A DNA stretch of 64,000 nt, from contig NZ_FNOT01000003.1 in NCBI RefSeq assembly GCF_900107105.1, forward strand, positions 62,001-126,000, read 5' to 3'. Source of the DNA: Geodermatophilus africanus. GTDB taxonomy: Bacteria > Actinomycetota > Actinomycetes > Mycobacteriales > Geodermatophilaceae. Under the pieces are notes generated by a model. The model made no database searches, had not been told where the DNA came from, and saw nothing but the letters and a program-made list of their open reading frames with translations. The first letter of the stretch is position 1. Each line of letters opens with the position of its first letter. Shown here piece by piece: positions 29,585 through 36,894 of the stretch. A program made the translations under genes and the position numbers.

Positions 29585-29878
29585 GTGAAGGTCGAGATCG
29601 CCACCCTGCAGTCACTGGCCGGGCAGTGCCGCGCCGAGGCCGCGGAGACCACCGCCCGGCACGCCACCCTGTCGAGCACCGTGGACGCCTCGGTGCTCGA
29701 GGGGTGGACCGACAGCCAGGCCGCCGCCCGGTTCACCGAGCTCTACGAGCAGTGGCGGCTCAGCGCCCAGGGGGTCAGCGACGCGCTCACCGGCATGGGC
29801 GGTCTGCTCACCAGCGTGGCGGCGTCCTACCAGCAGCACGAGGCGGACATGGCGGCCCGCATCGGTGCGCTGATCTGA
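29585..29878 (+). CDS. WXG100-family protein
   Basis: A small helical protein of 97 residues with the size and pattern of WXG100/ESAT-6 proteins. Two helices are joined at residues 40-43. The expected W-x-G turn reads W41-T42-D43, so the glycine is replaced by Asp. Near the C-terminus, Y82-Q-Q-H-E86 fits the YxxxD/E secretion signal. It starts MKVEIATLQSLAGQ and has many Ala, Thr and Gln residues. The GTG at 29585 is preceded by GAGGAGG. It diverges from the EssC-like ATPase, its likely export motor. Confidence 0.82.
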   Translation: MKVEIATLQSLAGQCRAEAAETTARHATLSSTVDASVLEGWTDSQAAARFTELYEQWRLSAQGVSDALTGMGGLLTSVAASYQQHEADMAARIGALI

Positions 29879-29900
29879 AGGCACGCGCCCGGGTGTCGGC

Positions 29901-30845
29901 TCATCCCGGAGGCGCGGCCCCGGCCGGGAGCACCTCGGCCGGGCGCCCGCCCACGGTCCCGGCGCGCAGCCGGCGGGCGGCTCCGGGCAGCCGCTCCCAC
30001 GGCAGGATCGACAGGATCGCGACGCAGTGCGGCAGGAAGATGATCGCCACGCTGGCGTAGACGGCCACGTGGAAGCCGAGGAGGAAGAGCACCAGTGCCA
30101 CCCGGGCGCGGGCCGACCAGACGAGCAGCATGAGCGGTGCGGCGAACTCGAGCGCCAGCATCGCCCACTGGGCGCCCACGAGGAGGCCGGGCGTCTCGAG
30201 GGTCCAGTCCGACAGCATGGTGCCGCGCCGCACGATCGCCCGGGTCAGGGTGGAGCCCGTCGCCCAGTCCCAGCCGCCGAAGCGCATCTTCGCCCAGGCG
30301 GCCAGGAAGTAGGTGAGCATGACGGTGACGAAGACCGCGGCCATGGCCCAGCCGGCCGCCTCGGAGGAGCGCTTGTCCCGCCACCGCACCCGGCCGATGG
30401 TGGGCAGCACCGCCAGCGCGACGAGGTAGGCGATCCGGTCGTGGTCCACCTTCCCGTAGCTCATCGCGACGACCATCCACTCGAAGTAGAGGAGGAACAC
30501 CGCGGTGCCGAGCAGCCGGGGCGCTCGCCCGATGGCCGCCACCAGGGCTGTCCCGACGAGCGCCCACTGCACGGCGAGCACGACCGCCGGGGTGGGCGTG
30601 GGGAGTGGCAGCAGCCGGCCGACCGTCAGCGGCGCGTACCACTCGGTCGGGACGTGGGCGTGCGCCCGGACCCAGGCCGTGGTCAGGAAGACGTCGACCG
30701 GCACGAACAGGTAGGCGATGGTGCGGAACACCGCGATGCGCGCCAGCGGGACGGGCCGGAACCACCAGCCCGACCACCCCCGGCGGCCGGGGGACGACGG
30801 CGCAGCGGCGGTCGCGCCGGCTCCGGAGGACGGGGCGGCGCTCAC
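29901..30845 (-). CDS. HTTM-like multi-spanning membrane protein
   Basis: The product has 314 residues with about seven membrane helices. The region with YFEWMVVAMSYGKVDHDRIA and LVALAVLPTIGR and the segment MLTYFLAAWAKMRFGGWDWA resemble HTTM (horizontally transferred transmembrane) proteins, which are related to vitamin-K-dependent carboxylases. The catalytic role is not established for bacterial members. The GTG at 30845 overlaps the stop of the upstream gene by four bases (GTGA), so the two are coupled. The N-terminal tail is Ala/Ser/Gly-rich. Confidence 0.68.
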   Translation of the reverse strand: MSAAPSSGAGATAAAPSSPGRRGWSGWWFRPVPLARIAVFRTIAYLFVPVDVFLTTAWVRAHAHVPTEWYAPLTVGRLLPLPTPTPAVVLAVQWALVGTALVAAIGRAPRLLGTAVFLLYFEWMVVAMSYGKVDHDRIAYLVALAVLPTIGRVRWRDKRSSEAAGWAMAAVFVTVMLTYFLAAWAKMRFGGWDWATGSTLTRAIVRRGTMLSDWTLETPGLLVGAQWAMLALEFAAPLMLLVWSARARVALVLFLLGFHVAVYASVAIIFLPHCVAILSILPWERLPGAARRLRAGTVGGRPAEVLPAGAAPPG

Positions 30846-31384
30846 GGGCTGCCCTCCTGGGCGGTCGCGGACACGGGGTGGTCGACGAGCACGCTCTCGG
30901 TGACCGCGCCGGTGCGCCGGCCGTCGTCGAGCGCGTGCCGGCGCTGCACCACCCGCACTACCACCAGCGGCTCGGCGTCCGGGTGGCGGTCGGCGTAGGA
31001 GCCGGCCAGCAGGCCCAGCAGTTCCGGCTCCTCGACCAGGCGGGCCAGCTGCCCCTCGAACTCGGCCCGGCGCAGGCCCACCTCGCCGCCGGACAACCGC
31101 ACCTCGTCGCCGTCGGCGGTCACGCCCACCACGCTGGTGGAGACCACGGGACGGTCGGGGTCCGCGCGGGTGGAGTACATCCGGAACGGGCCGAACGGGA
31201 ACTCCGAGTCGTTGCCCCACAGCGTGCCGCCCAGCAGCAGTGCCAGGACCACGGCGGTCGCGGCGAGCCGGACCCGGCGGCCGGTGGGGGAGAGCGTCAG
31301 GACACCGGGCTCCCCGGTGTCCGGAACGGGAGGAGCCGGTACCACGGGCGCATCGTAGGATCGGCGGCCGTCCAGATGGTTCAC
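30842..31384 (-). CDS. Single-pass membrane protein paired with the HTTM-like gene
   Basis: The product has 180 residues. One membrane helix (about 38-57, LAATAVVLALLLGGTLWGN) is followed by FPFGPFRMYSTRADPDRPVV and an extracytoplasmic domain ending in RVVQRRHALDDG. The family is not recognised, but the motif near the helix is common in proteins encoded beside HTTM genes. The start is unsure: GTG 31384 has no ribosome site, while GTG 31345 lies 6 bp after a TACGAT -10-like box and could be leaderless. Confidence 0.62.
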   Translation of the reverse strand: MNHLDGRRSYDAPVVPAPPVPDTGEPGVLTLSPTGRRVRLAATAVVLALLLGGTLWGNDSEFPFGPFRMYSTRADPDRPVVSTSVVGVTADGDEVRLSGGEVGLRRAEFEGQLARLVEEPELLGLLAGSYADRHPDAEPLVVVRVVQRRHALDDGRRTGAVTESVLVDHPVSATAQEGSP

Positions 31385-31481
31385 CGACGCGTGGTGGGCA
31401 CCTGGCCCGCCGGGCGTGGTGGGCCCGTGCGCTCCGCCGTCCGGTGCCTCGACGTCGGCGTCGACACCGCGGAGGCAGCAC

Positions 31482-31991
31482 GTGCAGTTCGGTCGGTACT
31501 ACGAGGAGTTCGAGGTCGGTGCGGTGTACAAGCACTGGCCGGGCAAGACCGTGACCGAGTACGACGACCACCTGTTCTGCCTCATCACGATGAACCACCA
31601 CCCGTTGCACCTGGACAGCCACTACGCGGCCGAGAGCACCGACTTCGGCAGGAACGTCGTCGTCGGCAACTACGTCTACTCGCTGCTGCTCGGCATGAGC
31701 GTCCCGGACGTGTCGGGCAAGGCCATCGCCAACCTGGAGATCGAGTCGCTGCGGCACGTGGCGCCGACCTTCCACGGCGACACCGTCTACGGCGAGACCA
31801 CGGTCCTGGACAAGGCCGAGTCGCGGTCGAGGGACGACCGCGGCGTCGTCCACGTCGAGACGATCGGCTACAAGCAGGACGGCACCGTCGTGTGCGTCTT
31901 CCGGCGCAAGGTCATGGTGCCCAAGCGCTCCTACGGCGAGGCTCGCGGCGGCGAGCAGCCCGGTCGGCCCGAGCCGACGCCGCGCGGCTGA
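31482..31991 (+). CDS. MaoC-family hotdog dehydratase
   Basis: A hotdog-fold protein of 169 residues. The hydratase-2 motif is visible in DHLFCLITMNHHPLHLDSHY (Asp and His of the D-x4-H pattern), followed by VVGNYVYSLLLGMSVPDVSG and VAPTFHGDTVYGETTVLDKA. Members hydrate or dehydrate enoyl-CoA thioesters, for example mesaconyl-CoA; which acyl-CoA is used here is not clear. The GTG at 31482 follows GGAGG by 7 bp. The last 20 residues are Pro/Gly/Glu-rich and probably disordered. Confidence 0.82.
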   Translation: MQFGRYYEEFEVGAVYKHWPGKTVTEYDDHLFCLITMNHHPLHLDSHYAAESTDFGRNVVVGNYVYSLLLGMSVPDVSGKAIANLEIESLRHVAPTFHGDTVYGETTVLDKAESRSRDDRGVVHVETIGYKQDGTVVCVFRRKVMVPKRSYGEARGGEQPGRPEPTPRG

Positions 31992-32015
31992 CCGGCGGGC
32001 GCGCGGCCGGGCCGC

Positions 32016-32459
32016 TCAGCCCGGGAGCACGCCCCAGCCGCGCAGCGTCTCCAGCAGCCGCGGCGTGCAGGTCAGCCGCTCGAGGTCGGCGGCGTCGGCG
32101 AAGGTGACGTCGTCCGCGTCGTCGCCGGCGACCGGGACGGCCGCGGGGTCCAGCAGCGTGCAGGCCAGGTCCACGACGTCGTAGACGGCGCCAGGGCCGG
32201 GGATCCGCACCCGGCCCACCTCGGCACCGGCACGCACCGCCAGGCCGGTCTCCTCGAGGACCTCGCGCTCGACCGCCGCGGACACCGACTCCCCGGCCTC
32301 GACGCGGCCGCCGGGCACCGACCACAGCCCGCGCGAGGGCTCGTGGCCCCGGCGGATCAGCAGCAGCCGGCCGCGGGCGTCCAGCACCACGGCGCCGACG
32401 CAGGCGACCACCGGCAGGGCGGGATCGGCGGCGGGCGGCACGCCCCGAACGGTACGCAC
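32016..32459 (-). CDS. Nudix hydrolase
   Basis: A Nudix protein of 147 residues. The Nudix box spans GGRVEAGESVSAAVEREVLE and ETGL, with the metal-binding Glu residues in REVLEETG. Preceding strands read VVACVGAVVLDARGRLLLIR. Nudix enzymes cleave nucleoside diphosphates linked to another group, and this one could be an NTP or dinucleotide pyrophosphohydrolase. GTG 32459 is the longest start; no ribosome site is clear. It converges with the MaoC gene. Confidence 0.83.
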   Translation of the reverse strand: MRTVRGVPPAADPALPVVACVGAVVLDARGRLLLIRRGHEPSRGLWSVPGGRVEAGESVSAAVEREVLEETGLAVRAGAEVGRVRIPGPGAVYDVVDLACTLLDPAAVPVAGDDADDVTFADAADLERLTCTPRLLETLRGWGVLPG

Positions 32460-32480
32460 GCACCTCGCAGCGGCCCGCGC

Positions 32481-32509
32481 TTGACGAACCCGTCAGGTCC
32501 CAGGACGGT
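32481..32509 (+). promoter_or_regulatory. Candidate promoter of the DUF6758 gene
   Basis: TTGACG (32481-32486), a 17-bp spacer and GACGGT (32504-32509) lie before the ATG at 32518. The short distance suggests a leaderless or near-leaderless transcript. The -10 box is weak. Confidence 0.35.
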
Positions 32510-32517
32510 GATGCCCG

Positions 32518-33141
32518 ATGTCTGCCACGACGGTCTGTCCCCGCTGCGGCCAACGCGTGGTCGTCCGGCCCGGGAACTCCGCGCAGGCCTGGTGCCACGT
32601 GCACGGCGCGGTGACGCCGCTGCACCACACGCTGCTGGTGGCGCACGACGCCATCGGGGCGGTGACCGCCGACGCCCGGGTGCCCGCGTGGGTGCCCGAC
32701 CCCATGCCGTCGGGCTGGACGGTCACCGGCCTGGCCTGGGGCGGGGAGCCCGGCGCGCGGGCGATCGTCGTCGACTGCGCCGGCCCGGCCCCGCTCGGCG
32801 GCTCGGCCGAGCTCGTGCTGGTCGCCGAGGAGCCGGGCACCGGCGTCGGCTGCGGCTACGCCGGGCTGCCCGGTCTCGACCCCGGCGACGTCATCTCCGG
32901 CCCCTCGTCGGCCGACGTCGAGGCCGCCGGGCAGCGCGCGCCGCTGTGGGCGGTGCCCACCTCCGACGACCGGGCCGCCTTCGTGGGGGAGGCCTACGGC
33001 GTCTGGTTGTGGCTGGTCATGTGGCCGATGTCGGCCGCGTGGCTGCTGGCCGAGCGGCTGCAGCTGCTCGACCTGCGCGAGCGCCTCTACCCCGACCTGC
33101 CCCTGGGCCCGCCCAGCGAGCACCTGCTCCCGGGACCGTGA
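32518..33141 (+). CDS. DUF6758-type conserved protein with N-terminal zinc-ribbon-like motif
   Basis: The product has 207 residues. The N-terminus has a Cys-x-x-Cys pair (VCPRCGQRV) and a later Cys-His-x-His (WCHVHGAVTP), suggesting a zinc-binding knuckle. The middle holds DPMPSGWTVTGLAWGGEPGA and VVDCAGPAPLGGSAELVLVA. A hydrophobic stretch (WLWLVMWPMSAAWLLAERL) near residues 162-180 precedes a C-terminal LLDLRERLYPDLP. Conserved in actinobacteria (DUF6758), function unknown. It leads a run of plus-strand genes through the RecB-like nuclease. Confidence 0.7.
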   Translation: MSATTVCPRCGQRVVVRPGNSAQAWCHVHGAVTPLHHTLLVAHDAIGAVTADARVPAWVPDPMPSGWTVTGLAWGGEPGARAIVVDCAGPAPLGGSAELVLVAEEPGTGVGCGYAGLPGLDPGDVISGPSSADVEAAGQRAPLWAVPTSDDRAAFVGEAYGVWLWLVMWPMSAAWLLAERLQLLDLRERLYPDLPLGPPSEHLLPGP

Positions 33142-33278
33142 CGGACCGGACCGGACCGGACCGCATCCCCGGCGGCGTGTCCCCGGGTGGGGGCCCTGCG
33201 GCGTGTGTTACCCATGGGGTTCGCCGTGCGGGCGAGCTCCGTCCGCGCGCCCACCCGACAGCCACCGCGGAGGTGACG

Positions 33279-33431
33279 GTGAAGAAGGTCCTCACCTGGC
33301 TGGCACTCGCCTTCGTCGTCTTCTACGTCATCTCGGCGCCCGAGAGCTCGGCCGACTTCGTCCGCACCGCCGGCCACGCGCTGGGTGACGCGGCGTCCTC
33401 GCTGGCCGCGTTCTTCGACTCCCTCGCCTAG
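33279..33431 (+). CDS. Small single-helix membrane protein
   Basis: A 50-residue product beginning MKKVLTWLALAFVVFYVISA, one membrane helix, followed by an amphipathic segment (DFVRTAGHALGDAASSLAAF). Small proteins of this kind are widespread in actinobacteria without known role. GTG 33279 is preceded by GGAGG with 5-bp spacing, and the longer open frame upstream is not coding. It sits 6 bp before the PH-domain gene. Confidence 0.65.
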   Translation: MKKVLTWLALAFVVFYVISAPESSADFVRTAGHALGDAASSLAAFFDSLA

Positions 33432-33437
33432 GCCGGC

Positions 33438-34157
33438 GTGGGCGGCCCGGCGGCGCCTGCTCCCGACGGCCGCCGGCCGCGGTGGAGCAAGGACGCCGAG
33501 AAGTACCTGCTCCCGCACGAGCAGCCGCCCGTCATCGCCACCCGCCGGCACTGGGCGGTGCTCGTCGTCCCGGTGGCCAAGTCGCTGCCGGCGCTGGTCG
33601 TCGGCAGCTGGCTGCTCATGCTCGACCCCGACAACGGGGTGACGGCCAGCGTCGGCCTCCTCGTGCTCGTAGGGGCGCTGGGCTACCTCGCCCTGCGGGT
33701 CGGTGAGTGGTGGATGCGGCACTTCATCGTCACCAACCGCCGCGTGCTCCTGACCAGCGGGATCATCGTCCGCACCGTGGCGCTGCTGCCGCTGCGCCGG
33801 ATCACCGACCTGACGTACAAGGAGACGCTGCTCGGCCAACTGCTCGGCTACGGCACGTTCCGCTTCGAGTCCGCCGGGCAGCAGCAGGCGCTCTCGGAGA
33901 TCACCTACCTGCCGCGGGCCGACGTCCTCTACCGCGACGTGAGCGACCTGCTGTTCGGCGGCAACGGCGCCGGGGGCGGGGACGACGAGGGCGAGGCCGA
34001 ACCGTCGCCGCAGCAGCCCCGCCGGTCGGCGGACCGCCCCCGACCGGACGCCGCGGGCGACGGACGACGGGACACCCAGCCGATCCCGCCGCTGCCGCCG
34101 CGGCGTGCGCGCTCCCCGCGGGTGGCCGGCCGGCGGGTGCGGCAGTCTGGGCGCTGA
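33438..34157 (+). CDS. Bacterial PH-domain membrane protein
   Basis: The product has 239 residues. The N-terminal part contains two membrane helices (about 45-62, KSLPALVVGSWLLML, and 68-85, SVGLLVLVGALGYLALRVGE). The bacterial PH domain (YdbS/DUF304 type) follows with MRHFIVTNRRVLLTSGIIVR and LPLRRITDLTYKETLLGQLL. The last ~65 residues are acidic then Arg/Pro-rich and likely disordered. These proteins are envelope components of unknown function. The stop overlaps the start of the PHP gene (TGATG). Confidence 0.75.
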   Translation: MGGPAAPAPDGRRPRWSKDAEKYLLPHEQPPVIATRRHWAVLVVPVAKSLPALVVGSWLLMLDPDNGVTASVGLLVLVGALGYLALRVGEWWMRHFIVTNRRVLLTSGIIVRTVALLPLRRITDLTYKETLLGQLLGYGTFRFESAGQQQALSEITYLPRADVLYRDVSDLLFGGNGAGGGDDEGEAEPSPQQPRRSADRPRPDAAGDGRRDTQPIPPLPPRRARSPRVAGRRVRQSGR

Positions 34158-35032
34158 TGCGGATCGACCTGCACACCCACTCGTCGGTGTCCGACGGCAC
34201 CGACAGCCCCGCCGAGCTGGTCGCCGCGGCCCGGGCCGCGGGCCTGGACGTCGTGGCGCTCACCGACCACGACACCACGGCGGGCTGGGCCGAGGCGGCG
34301 GCGGCCCGGCCGGACGGGCTGACCGTCGTCCCGGGGATGGAGCTGTCCTGCCGCTGGTTCCCGGCGCAGGCGCCGCCGATCAGCGTGCACCTGCTGGCCT
34401 ACCTCTTCGACCCCGAGCACCCGGCCCTGGCCGCCGAGCGGGCGCGGCTGCGCGAGGAGCGGCTCGGCCGCGGCGAGCGGATCGTCGCGGCGCTCGCCGA
34501 CGCCGGCCACCCGGTGGTCTGGGACGAGATCGTCGAGCGCGCCGGCGGCGGGGTGGTGGGCCGGCCGCACGTGGCCCGTGCCCTGGTGGAGGCCGGCGTC
34601 GTCGACTCGGTCGACCACGCCTTCGCCACGCTGCTGCACCACCGCAGCCCCTTCTACGTCGCCAAGGCCGACACCGACGTGCTCGCCGGCATCGCGCTGG
34701 TGCGCGCGGCCGGCGGGGTGCCGGTGTTCGCCCACGGCCTGGCCACCCGGCGCGGCCGGGTGGTCGGCGACGAGGCGATCGCGACGATGGCCGAGGCCGG
34801 GCTGGTCGGCCTGGAGGTCGACCACCCCGACCACGACACGGACGAGCGCGCCCACATGCGGGGACTGGCCGGGGAGCTCGGGCTGCTGGTCACCGGCTCG
34901 AGCGACTACCACGGCAGCAACAAGACGACGCCGATCGCCGCCTGCACCACCGCGCGGGACCAGTACGAGGCGCTGCTGGCCGCCGGCACCGGCGCCACGC
35001 CGTTCCCCGGGCCGGTCGGTCCGGGCGGTTAG
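34157..35032 (+). CDS. PHP-domain phosphoesterase
   Basis: A metal-dependent PHP phosphoesterase of 291 residues. The metal ligands are visible in IDLHTHSSVSDGTDSP, ALTDHDTTAGW, the Glu of VPGMELSC and the Asp and His of GSSDYHGSNKTT. Close family members (RNase AM/YciV) dephosphorylate 3',5'-nucleoside bisphosphates or trim RNA 5' ends, which would fit a cytosolic housekeeping role. The ATG at 34157 overlaps the previous stop by one base. Confidence 0.85.
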   Translation: MRIDLHTHSSVSDGTDSPAELVAAARAAGLDVVALTDHDTTAGWAEAAAARPDGLTVVPGMELSCRWFPAQAPPISVHLLAYLFDPEHPALAAERARLREERLGRGERIVAALADAGHPVVWDEIVERAGGGVVGRPHVARALVEAGVVDSVDHAFATLLHHRSPFYVAKADTDVLAGIALVRAAGGVPVFAHGLATRRGRVVGDEAIATMAEAGLVGLEVDHPDHDTDERAHMRGLAGELGLLVTGSSDYHGSNKTTPIAACTTARDQYEALLAAGTGATPFPGPVGPGG

Positions 35033-35042
35033 CGTGGCCGGC

Positions 35043-35906
35043 ATGGCAGGCGAGCAGCTGGAGATGCCCGGGATGCCGCGGCGGCTGTTCCCGGCCACGC
35101 CCAGCAAGCTCGCCACGTTCAGCGACTGCCCGCGCCGCTACCGGTACGCCTATGTCGACCGACCCACCCCGGCCAAGGGCCCGGCCTGGGCGCACAACAG
35201 CGTGGGCGCGGCGGTGCACGCCGCGCTGCGCTCGTGGTGGGAGCTGCCGCTGCCCAAGCGCACCCCGGCCGCTGCGCGCCAGCTGCTGTACGGCGTCTGG
35301 TCGGCCGCCGGCTTCCGCGACGCCGCGCAGTCCGAGCGGTGGCGTGCCCGGGCCGCGGGCTGGCTCACCGACTACGTGACCGGCCTCGACCCGACCGACG
35401 AGCCGGTCGGCACCGAGCGGCACGTAGCCGCGACCACTGAGCGGCTGGCGCTGTCGGGCCGGGTGGACCGGATCGACCAGCGGGGCGACGAGCTGGTCGT
35501 CGTGGACTACAAGACCGGCCGCTCGGTCTCCACCGACGACGAGGCCCGCGGCTCGGCCGCGCTGGCCGCCTACGTGCTCGGCGTCCGCCGCACGCTGCGC
35601 CGGCCGTGCAGCCGGGTCGAGCTGCACCACCTGCCCTCGGGCACGGTGGCCGCCTTCGAGCACACCGACCGGTCGCTGGCCAACCACGTCCGGCGGGCCG
35701 AGGACGTCGCCGCCGACATCGCCGCCGCGACCGCGGCCGTCGACGCGGGGGAGGACCCGGACGTCGCGTTCCCCCCGGCGCCCGGCCGGCAGTGCGGCTG
35801 GTGCGACTTCCGGCCCAGCTGCGCGGTCGGCCAGGCGGCCACCCCACCGCGGGAGACGTGGAGCTTCCTCGCGGAGGAGGAGGTCGTGCGGACGCCTCCG
35901 GCCTGA
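35043..35906 (+). CDS. RecB-family PD-(D/E)XK exonuclease with likely 4Fe-4S cluster
   Basis: A nuclease of 287 residues. The core active site is in RIDQRGDELVVVDYKTGRSV (Asp ... Asp-x-Lys), with the upstream His in VGAAVHAALRSWW. Four Cys likely bind an iron-sulfur cluster: one in FSDCPRRYRYAYVD and three in CGWCDFRPSC near the C-terminus, as in AddB and Cas4. Stand-alone proteins of this type are common in actinobacteria, where the DNA substrate is unknown. No CRISPR genes are near, so Cas4 function is unlikely. ATG 35043 gives MAGEQLEMPGM. Confidence 0.85.
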   Translation: MAGEQLEMPGMPRRLFPATPSKLATFSDCPRRYRYAYVDRPTPAKGPAWAHNSVGAAVHAALRSWWELPLPKRTPAAARQLLYGVWSAAGFRDAAQSERWRARAAGWLTDYVTGLDPTDEPVGTERHVAATTERLALSGRVDRIDQRGDELVVVDYKTGRSVSTDDEARGSAALAAYVLGVRRTLRRPCSRVELHHLPSGTVAAFEHTDRSLANHVRRAEDVAADIAAATAAVDAGEDPDVAFPPAPGRQCGWCDFRPSCAVGQAATPPRETWSFLAEEEVVRTPPA

Positions 35907-35925
35907 CCCCGCGTTCGCCCCCGCT

Positions 35926-36024
35926 GCAGGGTCCCGCCGCGGCCCCGTCCCGGGTCCCGCCCGGAGCGTGCGAGGGGTGGGGAGGACGGGGTCCCTCCAC
36001 GGTGGGGGGTAGCGGGGTCCTCTC
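35926..36024 (-). repeat. Stop-adjacent GC-rich repeat element, locus 4 (after MpaB gene)
   Basis: Minus-strand reading from the MpaB stop gives GAGAGAGGACCCCGC, CACCGTGGAGGGACCCCGTC, then GGCGGGACCCTGCAGCGGGG. It lies between convergent stops in the sense of the minus gene. Confidence 0.75.
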
Positions 36025-36894
36025 TCAGGCCGTGAGCGGCTCGGCCGACGCGACGCGCTCGCGGGCCGCCCGGACGATCGGCGACTCCCGCACCTGCGCC
36101 GGCACCGCAAGCGCCGCCCGGCGGAACGCCCGGACGCCGGCGGTCGCGGCGGTGTCGGTCAGGCCGTAGCCCGGCAGCCCGTACAGCCGGCGCGCCCACT
36201 GCGGCAGCGTCGCGGCGCCCAGGGCGGCCAGCGTGCTCCACGCGGGCCGCGCGGGGGTCAGCAGCTGCACCCACCCGGGCATCGGGGGCAGCAGGACGAA
36301 CCGGGAGGCGTCCCGCGCCGCCGGGGTGACCGTCAGCTGGGGGCGGGTCCGCTCGAGGTAGCCGCCGAGCTCGGCCGCGCTCGCCGGGACGTCGCCGGCC
36401 ACGCAGCCGATCAGCTCCGCGGCGGTCACCTGCTCGGCCACGTAGCGGTCGGCGTCCTCGTCGGTCAGCGGAACCCCCGCCCGGCGGGCGACCGACAGCA
36501 GCGAGTCGACCTCGCAGCAGTGCACCCACAGCAGCAGGTCGGGGTCGTCGACGGCGTAGCGGCGGCCGGTGGTCTCCTCGACCGCGGTGTTGCCGCGGTG
36601 CATGCCCCGGACCCGGCGCACCGACCGCAGCGCGTCCCGGCGGGTGCCGAAGGTCAGCGTGGCCACGTACTCCGCGGTGCGGGTCAGCCGCGCCCACGGG
36701 TCGGTCGAGAAGGCGGTGGAGAAGCGGGCGACGCCGTCCATCGCGACCGGGTGCAGCGCCTGCAGCAGCAGTGCCCGGATGCCGCCGACGGAGAAGGCCG
36801 GGTCGGCGTGGACCCGCCAGCTGACGCTGTCGGGGCCGAAGAAGCCGAGCAGGTCCTCCTCGGCGGTGAAGTCGCGGATCGACGGCCGGTTCAC
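36025..36894 (-). CDS. MpaB-type oxygenase (DUF2236 family)
   Basis: A protein of 289 residues in the family of latex-clearing protein and mycophenolic acid MpaB, haem-binding oxygenases. The core motif IRALLLQALHPVAMDGVARF, then LWVHCCEVDSLLSVARRAG and PLTDEDADRYVAEQVTAAEL match. The substrate is unknown; oxidation of an isoprenoid or a fatty chain is possible. GTG 36894 overlaps the stop of the upstream hydrolase gene by four bases, so they are co-translated and perhaps act on one pathway. Confidence 0.8.
   Translation of the reverse strand: MNRPSIRDFTAEEDLLGFFGPDSVSWRVHADPAFSVGGIRALLLQALHPVAMDGVARFSTAFSTDPWARLTRTAEYVATLTFGTRRDALRSVRRVRGMHRGNTAVEETTGRRYAVDDPDLLLWVHCCEVDSLLSVARRAGVPLTDEDADRYVAEQVTAAELIGCVAGDVPASAAELGGYLERTRPQLTVTPAARDASRFVLLPPMPGWVQLLTPARPAWSTLAALGAATLPQWARRLYGLPGYGLTDTAATAGVRAFRRAALAVPAQVRESPIVRAARERVASAEPLTA

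Noticed and set aside
33143-33162. GGACC microsatellite as a functional repeat
   Set aside because: Four 5-bp copies are too short and too GC-typical to support more than chance slippage.
35043-35906. Cas4 nuclease
   Set aside because: The RecB-like protein has the Cas4-type Cys pattern, but no CRISPR array or other cas gene is in the window, and stand-alone relatives are common in actinobacteria.
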